In this document: positions 29,543 through 39,770 of the stretch, piece after piece | How positions within the stretch are numbered: position 1 is the first letter of the stretch | How the letters are laid out: each line of letters opens with the position of its first letter | Origin: Methylobacillus flagellatus_A | GTDB taxonomy: Bacteria > Pseudomonadota > Gammaproteobacteria > Burkholderiales > Methylophilaceae | Strand: one strand, 5' to 3' | Length of the DNA stretch: 64,000 nt | NCBI RefSeq assembly: GCF_031344055.1 | Contig: NZ_JADBEN010000002.1 | Notes under the pieces: model-generated | Databases searched by the model: none | What the model saw: only the letters and a program-made list of their open reading frames with translations | What the model was told of the DNA's origin: nothing | Translations under genes and position numbers: made by a program

Positions 29543-29753
29543 CCCCGTCTGGCTGCGCCGAGTAGCGCAGCTTTTAATGGAAACAGGACTGGCGTCTGTC
29601 TGAGCGCAGCGAGTTCAGCCAGTCCCCATTAAAAGCGAGCAACGCAGGTTGCCCGGAACATAGTTCCGGGACGCAGACAATCGGGGTCGCCTTTTGTTTG
29701 GTTCCTTTATTTTGGCGACGCAAAATAAAGGGACTCGCCTACAGGCGAAAAGC
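29543..29753 (+). repeat. large structured dispersed repeat, copy A
   Basis: Fills most of the 320-bp ureF-ureG gap. Nested inverted repeats are visible: CTTTTAATGG/CCATTAAAAG, GGACTGGC/GCCAGTCC, CTGCGCCGAGTAGCGCAG, CCGGAACATAGTTCCGG, CTTTATTTTG/CAAAATAAAG. About 114 bp recur almost unchanged at the right end of the window (63887-64000). Similar sequence is familiar from other proteobacterial genomes as a non-coding repeat. No coding capacity is claimed. Confidence 0.75.
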
Positions 29754-29775
29754 AACCTCTCATTAACAACAGTCC

Positions 29776-30459
29776 CTACGACCTAAACAACCTGCTGTAC
29801 TGTGTCTCATGCTTACAACCCGCAATGGTCAACGCAGGACAAAAATTACTCATCATAAAATCCGGCATGCGCATAGCCTCTTCGACCAATACAGGAATCC
29901 TGTCCGCCACTCCCAACAATATCTTCTGCCCCGCCACCTGCCCCAACGGCACCGCCTTCATCGCCGCGCTGGCCTGGTTTTCCAGCCAGGACCAGGCATA
30001 CGCCTGCAAGGCATCCTGCTCGTCGATGCCCCAAACCTGGCTAATGCCCGCGTACAAAACAGGAAAAGAGGCTGTGGGCAGAGCCTCCAGCATCGCCATC
30101 CAGGCACCGGGCAAATCATCAAATTCCAACAATAGTCGCTTAAGCGAATACCCCATCTGCCTGCTCTCAGCCAAGGCCTCGGCATTGTCGCGCCCGGCCA
30201 GGTAAGACGCATTCCATTCGTTCAATGCCTCAGCGTCGCCACGCTGCCATGCATGGTAAAACCGGCTCAGCAGCGGCAGCTCGAAACCGCCCTGATACAC
30301 CTGCAATACGTCGCCTATCCAGGCCTGGGCGCTTGCCAGGTCATGCACTTCGCCCGACTCGATGCCCCACTCCAGCCCTTGCGAATAGCTATAAGCCCCA
30401 ACGGGCAGCATCGGGCTTGCCAGTTGCAGCAGTCGCACCAGCGACCTGGATTTACTCAT
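29776..30459 (-). CDS. ureF: urease accessory protein UreF
   Basis: UreF is an all-helical protein that bridges UreD and UreG and gates GTP hydrolysis during nickel insertion. The protein has 227 residues. The conserved N-terminal LLQLASPMLPVGAYSYSQGLEW is recognisable (key residues P19-S24), and the C-terminal conserved tail is present (KHETQYSRLFRS). Its start codon overlaps the end of ureE by eight bases, so ureE and ureF are translationally coupled. Confidence 0.96.
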   Translation of the reverse strand: MSKSRSLVRLLQLASPMLPVGAYSYSQGLEWGIESGEVHDLASAQAWIGDVLQVYQGGFELPLLSRFYHAWQRGDAEALNEWNASYLAGRDNAEALAESRQMGYSLKRLLLEFDDLPGAWMAMLEALPTASFPVLYAGISQVWGIDEQDALQAYAWSWLENQASAAMKAVPLGQVAGQKILLGVADRIPVLVEEAMRMPDFMMSNFCPALTIAGCKHETQYSRLFRS

Positions 30460-30943
30460 GTCCTCTCAAGCGCGTCGGTTGGCGAATCGAAGGCGCATCG
30501 TCGTCATGATGATGGCGATGCCCTCCGCCATATGCCCCGGCCTCCGGCTCGAACGGCGCCATCTGCCCTTCCACCTGCACGCCCAGCCCGAGCAGCATCT
30601 CTTGCAATACATGGTCCTGCTCCAGCCGCAGCCAGCCATTGCAGACTTCAAGCGGCACATGGCGGTTGCCCAAGTGATAAGCCGCACGCATGAGTTGTTG
30701 GGCAGTCTCTGCTGTCACTAATAACACCGGTTCATCGGCAGCCACCACCTGCACTACCCTGCCGTCCTCGGCCTGCAGCAAATCGCCGCCGCGCAACACC
30801 GTGCCGCGCTCCAGCAGCAAAGCCGCCTCGATGCCCGAAGCCAGCACGACGCGCAAACGGCTCTTCTGCCTGCGGTCGAACGGCAACACCAGTTGGTCGT
30901 CAACCTGGCTGGCGCTTTCTATTTTCTTGCTGATTCCTAACAT
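30452..30943 (-). CDS. ureE: urease accessory nickel metallochaperone UreE
   Basis: UreE is the dimeric nickel carrier that feeds UreG. The protein has 163 residues with the N-terminal peptide-binding domain (LPFDRRQKSRLRVVLASG) and the metal-binding domain with AYHLGNRHVPLEV, which contains the interface His. The C-terminal tail GGGHRHHHDDD supplies additional nickel-binding histidines. It starts 184 bases after the ureC stop; that gap is dominated by hairpin copy 3. Confidence 0.96.
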   Translation of the reverse strand: MLGISKKIESASQVDDQLVLPFDRRQKSRLRVVLASGIEAALLLERGTVLRGGDLLQAEDGRVVQVVAADEPVLLVTAETAQQLMRAAYHLGNRHVPLEVCNGWLRLEQDHVLQEMLLGLGVQVEGQMAPFEPEAGAYGGGHRHHHDDDAPSIRQPTRLRGHE

Positions 30944-31028
30944 TCAAATTCCATACATAACATTGGAAGAACAATGCACGACATTTAGCGAATAGAAGTG
31001 CATTTCAATACCTTCAACTTTTACTTAA

Positions 31029-31126
31029 GCGTGTAGGCTAGCGTTCCTGGCAAGGCGCTTTAGCGCAGACAGTACGTTTAGTACGGCAAGCTAAAGCAAC
31101 GCCGCCAGGGACGCTAGCCTACACGC
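31029..31126 (-). repeat. stop-codon hairpin element, copy 3
   Basis: Begins one base past the ureC stop codon. The 23-bp arms (GCGTGTAGGCTAGCGTTCCT, 31029-31048 and onward) match the complement of the right arm with a single mismatch. The core is GGCAAGGCGC, GCGCAGACAGTAC, GTACGGCAAG and GCAACGCCGCC, with an inner pair CTTTAGC/GCTAAAG. Confidence 0.85.
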
Positions 31127-31127
31127 G

Positions 31128-32827
<1,700 letters not shown>

Positions 32828-32831
<4 letters not shown>

Positions 32832-33136
32832 TTCAGCGCCCCCATTACCTTACCGGCAAACCCATACACTTCGCGCTTTCCGCTCAACGCCACCAATTGC
32901 ACCGTGCGGCTCTGCCCCGGCTCGAAACGTACCGCCGTGCCTGCGGCAATATCGAGGCGGAAGCCATAGGCCAGTTGCCGCTCAAACGACAAGGCTTCAT
33001 TGGTCTCGTAAAAATGATAATGCGAACCCACCTGGATAGGCCGATCGCCCGTATTCGCCACCTCCAGCGTCACCGTATCGCGCCCGTCGTTGAGCAGGAT
33101 TTCGCCTGCGTCTATTTTCATTTCACCTGGGATCAT
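32828..33136 (-). CDS. ureB: urease beta subunit UreB
   Basis: The small structural subunit has 102 residues from the ATG encoding MIPGEMKIDAGEI, the usual UreB start. GGAG eight bases upstream (complement of 33145-33148) supports this ATG over one 24 bases earlier. Signature VGSHYHFYETN is present. The stop overlaps the ureC start as ATGA. It is separated from ureA by 157 bases containing hairpin copy 4, an unusual interruption between urease structural genes. Confidence 0.96.
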
Positions 33137-33189
33137 GTGTATTGCTCCAGTCGCGCTCATTTACTTTTTTCAATTTCACACTGTCCTGA

Positions 33190-33288
33190 GTGTTTCACAA
33201 TCCATTGCTAGCAAGGCGCGCCGACGCAGACAGTACGGATGAGTACAGCAAGGAGGCGCAACGCCGCTAGCGATGGATTGTGAAACAC
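33190..33288 (-). repeat. stop-codon hairpin element, copy 4
   Basis: Begins four bases past the ureA stop. The 23-bp arms (GTGTTTCACAATCCATTGCT..., 33190-33212) are complementary to 33266-33288 with one mismatch. The core is GCAAGGCGCGCCGACGCAG, CAGTACGGATGAGTAC, and GGAGGCGCAACGCCG. It is the most perfect hairpin of the set. Confidence 0.88.
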
Positions 33289-33292
33289 GACC

Positions 33293-33595
33293 TCAAGGAA
33301 TCGGTTGGTGGACGGTGACTAGCTTGGTCCCATCCGGAAACGTCGCCTCCACCTGTATCTCCGGAATCATCTCCGGCACGCCTTCCATCACATCCTCGCG
33401 CGTCAGCAGCGTCGCGCCGTACCCCATCAATTCAGCCACCGTCTTGCCGTCGCGCGCGCCTTCCATGATGGCGGCGCTGATGAATGCAATCGACTCGGGA
33501 TAGTTGAGCTTGAGGCCGCGCGCCTTGCGCCGCTCCGCCAGCAAGGCCGCGGTAAAGATCAGCAGCTTGTCTTTTTCTCTTGGGCTTAATTCCAT
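33293..33595 (-). CDS. ureA: urease gamma subunit UreA
   Basis: The 100-residue smallest structural subunit starts MELSPREKDKLLIFTAALLAERR and contains GLKLNYPESIAFISAAIMEGARDG (key residues N25-Y26) and VQVEATFPDGTKLVTVHQPI near the C-terminus. Length and motifs are standard. It follows ureD by 36 bases and is separated from ureB by hairpin copy 4. Confidence 0.98.
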   Translation of the reverse strand: MELSPREKDKLLIFTAALLAERRKARGLKLNYPESIAFISAAIMEGARDGKTVAELMGYGATLLTREDVMEGVPEMIPEIQVEATFPDGTKLVTVHQPIP

Positions 33596-33631
33596 AGACA
33601 GTTCTTCTTCATTGTTTCAATGTGATGCCAG

Positions 33632-34489
33632 TCAGGTATTCCATATCCGGGGCCTGACGGCAGGGCGCGCAGCATACCACGGCCGCAGCACTTGCCAGAG
33701 CCGCTCGAAGTATTCCCGCGCAGCTTCCGAGGAACGGCCAATATAACGCGCCGAAAATATCTCCGGCAAGGCAGTCACGCCGTAATGCGCATCGCCGCGG
33801 GCCTCGATCGCCCGGCAGGCTTCGACAATATCCACAGGCACCGCCCCTGCGGCCACCACCAGGCTGCCATTGACCGGCATGCCTTTCAAGCCGATACCGG
33901 AACGCATCACCAGGCTTTGCGGCTGGGCAAACAATCGCTCGTTCCAGATCAAGCGCCCTTCACGCCGCACTTGCATCACCTGGCGCAACTCACCCTCGTT
34001 CCATTGCTCGCCCCGCGCCTGGCGGCCAAAGCACATGATGTCCCAGCCACAGAATACAGCACCCTCGGCAAGGTCGATTTCGCTGCTGAATCGCACATCG
34101 CTGCCATCGAACAGGATGTTCTCCTGCGGCAGCCATTCCAGGCAGCTATTGGCCGCCAACTGGAACCGTATTTCCTGGCTCGCGCTCAATTGGTTGGCCT
34201 TGTACCATTTGCCGGCGCCCGGCGTAGTCAACAAGGCTTTAGCTAATGCTCCCAAGGTTGCGACCAATTGCAATTGGTCGCCGCCCGCGACGCCGCCTGG
34301 CGGATGGATGATGATACCGTGGCAGACCTCGTCGCCTTCCGGGTAGAGCATTTTCTGCACCACCAGCGGCCCTTGGTGGCGCTTGCCTACCAGCGTCGTC
34401 CGCCCTGCCCTGGCTGCAAAATCTAGCGCCAGCAATGCCTGCCAGCGCTTATCCGCCCATGCCGCCGTTTTTGTTTGTGAGTCATCCAT
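33632..34489 (-). CDS. ureD: urease accessory protein UreD
   Basis: UreD (UreH) is the scaffold that binds apo-urease and carries nickel through its internal tunnel. The protein has 285 residues from ATG 34489; another ATG nine bases upstream lies in the probable ribosome site (CAGGATG). Signatures are LDFAARAGRTTLVGKRHQGPLVVQK in part, HPPGGVAGGD, and the TTPGAGKWYK motif. It is the first gene of the urease block after urtE and hairpin copy 5. Confidence 0.95.
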   Translation of the reverse strand: MDDSQTKTAAWADKRWQALLALDFAARAGRTTLVGKRHQGPLVVQKMLYPEGDEVCHGIIIHPPGGVAGGDQLQLVATLGALAKALLTTPGAGKWYKANQLSASQEIRFQLAANSCLEWLPQENILFDGSDVRFSSEIDLAEGAVFCGWDIMCFGRQARGEQWNEGELRQVMQVRREGRLIWNERLFAQPQSLVMRSGIGLKGMPVNGSLVVAAGAVPVDIVEACRAIEARGDAHYGVTALPEIFSARYIGRSSEAAREYFERLWQVLRPWYAARPAVRPRIWNT

Positions 34490-34554
34490 CGGCAGCATCC
34501 TGCCATAAAAACGCCAGCATCATAAATAATTACAACCACTCTCCTGGCATGTAA

Positions 34555-34665
34555 GAACAATCAAGAAGGTCAGTGAAACGGTGCTGGCAAGGCGCGCCGA
34601 CCCAGACAGTACGTATGAGTACGGCAAGGAGGCGCAACGCCGCCAGCAGACCTTGTTGATTGTTC
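34555..34665 (-). repeat. stop-codon hairpin element, copy 5
   Basis: Begins three bases past the urtE stop codon. The arms GAACAATCAAGAAGGTC (34555-34571) and GACCTTGTTGATTGTTC (34649-34665) pair with one mismatch. An inner TGCTGGC/GCCAGCA pair is offset by about ten extra bases on the left side. Core: GGCAAGGCGC, CAGACAGTACGTATGAGTAC, GGCAAGGAGGCGCAACGCCG. Confidence 0.85.
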
Positions 34666-34668
34666 CAC

Positions 34669-35358
34669 TCAAACCGAGAGGTAGCCCTTGATTTTTGCCG
34701 CATCCACCTCGCTGCGCTTGTTCTCATGGATGAAGTTGCCCTTGTCGATGACGATGATGCGGTCCGCGATCTCCATGGTGAAGCTCAGCACCTGCTCGGA
34801 CACGATGATGGTGATCTCGCGCATCTTGCGGATTTCATTCAGCACCTTGGCGATGTCCTTGATGATGGACGGCTGGATGCCCTCGGTCGGCTCATCCAGC
34901 AGCAACACCTTGGGGTTGGTCACCAATGCGCGGGCAATCGCCAATTGCTGCTGCTGGCCGCCGGAAAGGTTGCCCCCTTTGCGGTTGCGCATGTCGTAAA
35001 GCACCGGGAACAAGGCATAGATGTCCTCGGGAATCTGGCGGGATTTTGACTTCTCCAGGCCGGTCTCGATGTTTTCCTGCACGGTCATGGTCGGGAAGAT
35101 CATGCGGCCTTGCGGCACGTAGGCCAGGCCTTTCTGCACGCGCTGGAAGGTTTCGCTGCCGCCGATGTCCACGCCGTCCACGCTGGCCTTCTTGCTCTTG
35201 CTGGGCAGGATGCCCATGAGCGACTTGAACAAGGTGGTCTTGCCCATGCCGTTGCGGCCCATGATGGCGAGGGTTTCGTTCTTGGCGGCGCTGAAGCTGA
35301 TGCCGTGGATGACTTCGCTTTGTCCGTAGCTGACTGTCAGGTCTTCAATCTCAATCAT
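34669..35358 (-). CDS. urtE: urea ABC transporter ATP-binding protein UrtE
   Basis: One of two ATPases of the branched-chain-type urea/short-amide ABC importer. The protein has 229 residues with Walker A GRNGMGKTT (about 34-42), signature LSGGQQQQLAIARAL and Walker B VLLLDEPTEGIQP. The EGIQP variant and the size are typical of LivF/UrtE. It is the last gene of urtABCDE; a strong hairpin lies between it and urtD. Confidence 0.95.
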   Translation of the reverse strand: MIEIEDLTVSYGQSEVIHGISFSAAKNETLAIMGRNGMGKTTLFKSLMGILPSKSKKASVDGVDIGGSETFQRVQKGLAYVPQGRMIFPTMTVQENIETGLEKSKSRQIPEDIYALFPVLYDMRNRKGGNLSGGQQQQLAIARALVTNPKVLLLDEPTEGIQPSIIKDIAKVLNEIRKMREITIIVSEQVLSFTMEIADRIIVIDKGNFIHENKRSEVDAAKIKGYLSV

Positions 35359-35384
35359 TTTCTATCCTTTCATTGTCCGGGCTG

Positions 35385-35413
35385 GCGGCACTGGCCTAGT
35401 CAGCCAGTGCCGC
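35385..35413 (-). terminator. intercistronic hairpin between urtD and urtE
   Basis: An 11-bp perfect stem GCGGCACTGGC/GCCAGTGCCGC with a 7-nt loop sits 12 nt past the urtD stop. There is no T run; it may modulate urtE expression or protect the upstream mRNA. Confidence 0.5.
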
Positions 35414-35425
35414 ATCTTTCATGCA

Positions 35426-36169
35426 TTAATGGCCCAGATAGACCTCAATCACTTTTTCGTTGGCCTGCACCTTGTCCATCGCGCCTTCGGCAAGAATCTT
35501 GCCCTGGTGCAACACGGTGACCTTGTGCGCGATCTTCTTAACGAACTCCATGTCGTGCTCGATCACGATCACGGAACGGTTCTGGCAGATGCGGTTGAGC
35601 AGTTCGGCGGTCTGGTCGCGCTCCTTTGCGCTCATGCCCGCCACAGGCTCATCCAGCATCAACAGCTCCGGCTCCTGCATCAGCAGCATGCCGATTTCCA
35701 GCCATTGTTTCTGGCCGTGGCTCAGCAGCGCCGCTTCCATGCCCAGGATGTCTTCCATCATGATTTCCTTGGCGATCTTGTGCACCTGCTCCACCACGGC
35801 ATCGCTGCGCTTGAAGAACAGGCTGCCGAACACGCCGCGGCCCTTGGGATAGGAGACTTCCAGGTTCTGGTACACCGTGAGGTTCTCGTAGATCGACGGC
35901 GTCTGGAACTTGCGGCCTACCCCGGCGCGCACGATCTCGTGCTCGGAAAGCTTGGTCAACTCGCGGTTCTTGAACTTGATCGAACCCTCGGTGGATTTGG
36001 TCTTGCCACAGATCAGGTCCAGCACCGTGGTCTTGCCCGCGCCGTTGGGCCCGATCACCACGCGCAACTCGTTCTTGTCGATGTACATATTGAGCTTGTC
36101 GACTGCCTTGAAACCGTCGAACGACACGGTCAGGTCCTCGACAGCCAGTACGAAATCGGTATTACTCAT
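35426..36169 (-). CDS. urtD: urea ABC transporter ATP-binding protein UrtD
   Basis: Second ATPase of the urea importer, 247 residues. Walker A is GPNGAGKTT, the signature is the UrtD/LivG form LLSHGQKQWLEIGMLL, and Walker B is LLMLDEPVAGM. The switch His is in VIVIEHDMEFV. The start codon overlaps the end of urtC by four bases, indicating translational coupling. Confidence 0.95.
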   Translation of the reverse strand: MSNTDFVLAVEDLTVSFDGFKAVDKLNMYIDKNELRVVIGPNGAGKTTVLDLICGKTKSTEGSIKFKNRELTKLSEHEIVRAGVGRKFQTPSIYENLTVYQNLEVSYPKGRGVFGSLFFKRSDAVVEQVHKIAKEIMMEDILGMEAALLSHGQKQWLEIGMLLMQEPELLMLDEPVAGMSAKERDQTAELLNRICQNRSVIVIEHDMEFVKKIAHKVTVLHQGKILAEGAMDKVQANEKVIEVYLGH

Positions 36170-37335
36170 GCTTTTACCCCCACTTCCTTGGTTTCAATCG
36201 GCGCAGTTGGTACAGCTTCAGCCTTTTTGGCCTTGGGCGTTTCTTCCGACAATTTGCGCAGGAAAGGCACCTTCTTCGCATACTTGTCGTAGATACCGGC
36301 AAGGCCGTTGGGGAAGAACATCACCACGGCGATGAACAGGCCGCCCATCAGGAACAGCCACAGTTCCGGATAGGTTTCCGAGAACATGGTCTTGCCGAAG
36401 TTGACCAGCAAGGTGCCGTACACTGCGCCGATCAGCGACATGCGCCCGCCCACTGCTGCGAAGATCACCATCTCGATCGAAGGCACGATGCCGATGAAGG
36501 ATGGCGACATGAAGCCGACCTGCAAGGTGAACATCGCGCCGCCGATGGCCGAAATCAGGGCAGACAGGCAGAAGATGAAAATCTTGAAGTTGGACACGTC
36601 GTAACCCGAGAAGCGCACGCGCTCTTCCTTGTCGCGCATCGCCAGCAGCAGCATGCCGAACTTGCTGCTGAGGACATAGCGGGAGAGCAGGATGCAGCCG
36701 ATCAGCAGCGCGGCATTGAGGTAATACAGCACATACTTGGCGTTCTCGGTCCGGATATCCCAGCCCAGCACGGTTTTGAGATCGGTGATTCCGTTCACGC
36801 CGCCGGTATAGCCCTGCTGGCCGATGATGAGGATGGACAGGATCAGTGCAATCGCCTGGGTGATGATCGCGAAATACACGCCGCCGACACGGCGCTTGAA
36901 CATCGCATAACCGATGATGAAGGCGAACAGCGTAGGCACCACCAGGATTGCGATGATAGTCAGCGGCAAGCTCTTGAACGGCTCCCAGAACCATGGCAAG
37001 GCCGTGAGCTGGTTCCAGTCCATGAAGTCGGGGATGCCGGGCGTGGACTGGATCGCGGTGCTGACCGGGTCGGACGCTTCCAGCTTGAGGAACATCGCCA
37101 TCGCGTAGCCGCCCAGGCCGAAGAAGATGCCCTGACCCAGGCTCAGGATGCCGCCGTTACCCCACAGCAGCACCAGGCTGACCGCGACGAAGGCGTACGT
37201 CAGGTATTTGCCGACCAATCCAAGGCGGAAGGGGTCCAGGCCCAGCGGCAGCACCACCAGGATGAACGCGGCGAGGATGCCGAGGCCGATGGCCCCCTGC
37301 TTTCCGCCTAGTATTTTGCTTAATGTTTCATTCAT
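36166..37335 (-). CDS. urtC: urea ABC transporter permease UrtC
   Basis: LivM-type permease of 389 residues with about ten hydrophobic segments, including LVLLWGNGGILSLGQGIFFGLGGYAMAMF. It pairs with UrtB. The ATG encoding MNETLSK was chosen because AAGGGGAA lies six bases upstream; an upstream in-frame extension would overlap nothing essential but has no ribosome site. The C-terminus is Lys/Pro-rich (SEETPKAKKAEAVPTAP). Confidence 0.94.
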   Translation of the reverse strand: MNETLSKILGGKQGAIGLGILAAFILVVLPLGLDPFRLGLVGKYLTYAFVAVSLVLLWGNGGILSLGQGIFFGLGGYAMAMFLKLEASDPVSTAIQSTPGIPDFMDWNQLTALPWFWEPFKSLPLTIIAILVVPTLFAFIIGYAMFKRRVGGVYFAIITQAIALILSILIIGQQGYTGGVNGITDLKTVLGWDIRTENAKYVLYYLNAALLIGCILLSRYVLSSKFGMLLLAMRDKEERVRFSGYDVSNFKIFIFCLSALISAIGGAMFTLQVGFMSPSFIGIVPSIEMVIFAAVGGRMSLIGAVYGTLLVNFGKTMFSETYPELWLFLMGGLFIAVVMFFPNGLAGIYDKYAKKVPFLRKLSEETPKAKKAEAVPTAPIETKEVGVKA

Positions 37336-37345
37336 GTTATTCCCC

Positions 37346-38263
37346 TTACTTACGTACTTTGGATGCAAACAGGCCTTCCGGACGCATCATGAGGATGCCG
37401 ACGATCACCATCAGGGTCGCGACCTTGCCCATGGAGCTGGTCATGAAGAACTGCAGGATGGATTGCGCCTGGGCGATGCCGAAGGCGGAAGCGATCGTGC
37501 CTAATACGCTGGCCGCGCCGCCGAACACGACGACCATGAAGCTGTCGACGATGTAGAGCGAGCCTGTCGTCGGGCCGGTGGAAGCGATCGTCGTGAACGC
37601 CGCACCAGCCACGCCGGCGATACCGCAGCCCAGCGCAAAGGTCACGCGGTCGACCTTCTTGGTATTGATGCCGACGGCACCCGCCATCACGCGGTTCTGC
37701 ACCGTGGCGCGCACGCGCAGGCCCCAGCGGGAACGGAACATGAAGATAAAGACGCCTACGGTGACCACCAATGCCAGACCGAGCACGAACACCCCGTTGA
37801 TCGGGATATCGATGTCAGGCGTCGGCTGGAAGGAGCCCATGAGCCATTCTGGCAGCACGGCGCTGACCTCCTTGGCGCCGAAGGTGGAACGGAAAATCTG
37901 CTGCATCACCAGGCTCAAGCCCCAAGTGGCAAGCAAAGTATCGAGCGGCCGCTTGTACAAGTGCCGTATCAAGGCGAACTCGACGATATAACCGATGATG
38001 AACGCCACAATGAACGCGGCGATGATCGCAAACAGGAAGTAGTAATTGACGATTCCGTAAGTCTCGGCCACCCGGGAAAGAAACACGGTGGTATAGGCGC
38101 CTATCGCCATGAATTCGCCATGGGCCATATTGATCACGCCCATTTGCCCGAAGATGATCGCCAGGCCAAGTGCCATCAGGAGAAGAACGCTGAACAGGCT
38201 CAATCCGGAGAAAGCCTGCATGACAACGATATTGCCTATCTCTGCCATTGAATAATCAAACAT
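37346..38263 (-). CDS. urtB: urea ABC transporter permease UrtB
   Basis: LivH-type permease of 305 residues with eight to nine hydrophobic segments, including ALGLAIIFGQMGVINMAHGEFMAIGAY and the GAVGINTKKVDR loop. It forms the channel with UrtC. The gene lies ten bases before the urtC start and 105 bases after urtA, with a small hairpin in that gap. Confidence 0.94.
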   Translation of the reverse strand: MFDYSMAEIGNIVVMQAFSGLSLFSVLLLMALGLAIIFGQMGVINMAHGEFMAIGAYTTVFLSRVAETYGIVNYYFLFAIIAAFIVAFIIGYIVEFALIRHLYKRPLDTLLATWGLSLVMQQIFRSTFGAKEVSAVLPEWLMGSFQPTPDIDIPINGVFVLGLALVVTVGVFIFMFRSRWGLRVRATVQNRVMAGAVGINTKKVDRVTFALGCGIAGVAGAAFTTIASTGPTTGSLYIVDSFMVVVFGGAASVLGTIASAFGIAQAQSILQFFMTSSMGKVATLMVIVGILMMRPEGLFASKVRK

Positions 38264-38317
38264 AATCGGCCTCCAGCCTTTTACTTACAGATTTAAATTC
38301 CGGTACTGCACGCCGTA

Positions 38318-38337
38318 ACAACCCCATAAGGGGCTGT
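38318..38337 (-). terminator. intercistronic hairpin between urtA and urtB
   Basis: ACAACCCC-ATAA-GGGGCTGT forms a 7-bp stem with one A.C mismatch. Such hairpins after binding-protein genes often limit read-through so that the binding protein is made in excess. Confidence 0.4.
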
Positions 38338-38368
38338 CACGGGTTCTTGCATTGTCAGCGCCAGCTGA

Positions 38369-39613
38369 TTATTGATAACCTTTTGGGAACGGATCAGGCT
38401 TGATCAGCTCGGACTCGTAAACCACGTCCGCCTGGCCGTCAGCACGCCACTTGCCTACACGCAGCTTACTTTCCAAGTGATGGTTAGGATCAACCTTGAC
38501 GTAGCCTTCTGGTGCTTCCTTGAACTCGTAGCCAGGCAATGCTGCAGCTGCCTTGTCCACATCGAAGCTGCCGGCACGCTCGACCGCTGCCTTCCACAGC
38601 CATGGGCCGAGGTAGGCAGCCTGCGTCACGTCGCCGATCACAGCCTTGGGACCCCACATCTTCTTGAACTCGGCAACGAACTTCTCGTTGTTCGGGTTCT
38701 TCAAGGTCTGGAAGTACTTCATCGCGGAGTAGAAGCCTTCGAGGTTCTCGCCGCCGATGCCCAGGACTTCGTCCTCGGTCACGGAGATGGTCAGCATGTT
38801 CTGCTTCTTGGAGTTGAGGCCAGCGGCGTTCAACTGCTTGAACCATGCCACGTTACTGCCGCCCACAACCGCTGCGTAGATCACGTCAGGCTTCTTCAGC
38901 TTGATCTTGTTGATGACCGAACCGAACTGAGTGTCGCCCAGCGCGATGTACTCTTCACCCACCACCTTGCCGCCGAGCTTGTTCTCGATGTGCTTGCGGG
39001 CGATCTTCATGGAAGTACGCGGCCAGATGTAGTCGGAACCGATCAGGTAAAAAGTTTTGGCCTTCTTTTCCTTGGCGATCCAGTCCAGGCCAGCGAGGAT
39101 TTGCTGCGTGGCTTCCTGGCCGGTGTAGAACACGTTCTTGGATTGCTCCAGGCCTTCATAGAAAGTCGGATAGAACAGCAGGCCGTTGTCTTTCTCGAAC
39201 ACTGGCAACACCGCCTTGCGTGAAGCTGAAGTCCAGCAGCCGAACACTGCGGCTACCTTGTCTTTTTCCAGCAACTTCTTGGACTTTTCGGCGAAAGTCG
39301 GCCAATCGCTGGCGCCGTCTTCCTGGATCACTTCGATCTTGCGGCCCAATACGCCGCCCATGGCGTTGATCTGGGCGATCGCCAGCTTCTCGGCCTGGAT
39401 GGAACCGGTTTCGCTGATCGCCATGGTGCCGGTGGACGAATGCAGGATGCCGACCTTGACTGTCGTATCGGTCACCGCCAGCTTGGTGGTATTGACCTTG
39501 GCTGTCGGGAAGTCGGCCGCATAAGCGCTGCCGGAAATAATGCCTGCTGCGAGCATTGCCCCCATCAGGGCGCCTGTCTTGGTGATGAACTGGCGTCGAT
39601 TTGTCTTACTCAT
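38369..39613 (-). CDS. urtA: urea ABC transporter substrate-binding protein UrtA
   Basis: Periplasmic binding protein of 414 residues for urea and short-chain amides (FmdD in Methylophilus methylotrophus). The N-terminus MSKTNRRQFITKTGALMGAM is a Tat-type signal with the RR motif, cleaved near SAYAAD. The mature part is a type-1 PBP fold (VKVGILHSSTGTMAISETG, SDYIWPRTSM). The gene starts 156 bases downstream of fmdB, across hairpin copy 6, and leads urtABCDE. Confidence 0.95.
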   Translation of the reverse strand: MSKTNRRQFITKTGALMGAMLAAGIISGSAYAADFPTAKVNTTKLAVTDTTVKVGILHSSTGTMAISETGSIQAEKLAIAQINAMGGVLGRKIEVIQEDGASDWPTFAEKSKKLLEKDKVAAVFGCWTSASRKAVLPVFEKDNGLLFYPTFYEGLEQSKNVFYTGQEATQQILAGLDWIAKEKKAKTFYLIGSDYIWPRTSMKIARKHIENKLGGKVVGEEYIALGDTQFGSVINKIKLKKPDVIYAAVVGGSNVAWFKQLNAAGLNSKKQNMLTISVTEDEVLGIGGENLEGFYSAMKYFQTLKNPNNEKFVAEFKKMWGPKAVIGDVTQAAYLGPWLWKAAVERAGSFDVDKAAAALPGYEFKEAPEGYVKVDPNHHLESKLRVGKWRADGQADVVYESELIKPDPFPKGYQ

Positions 39614-39669
39614 CAGATTTCTCCTGAAAAAACTAAAAAAGTGGGGTGTTCAATTAACTTAACTACCGA

Positions 39670-39770
39670 GGATGTTCAGCATTGTGTGAGAGCAAGGCGC
39701 GCCGACGCAGACAGTACGAACAAGTACGGCAAGGAGGCGCAACGCCGCCATCGCGCAATGCTGGACATCC
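39670..39770 (-). repeat. stop-codon hairpin element, copy 6
   Basis: Directly abuts the fmdB stop codon (39771-39773). The arms GGATGTTCAGCATTGTGTGA (39670-39689) and the complement of 39751-39770 differ at three or four positions, mostly G.T changes that would keep RNA pairing. Core: GCAAGGCGCGCCGACGCAG, CAGTACGAACAAGTAC, GGCAAGGAGGCGCAACGCCG. Confidence 0.85.
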
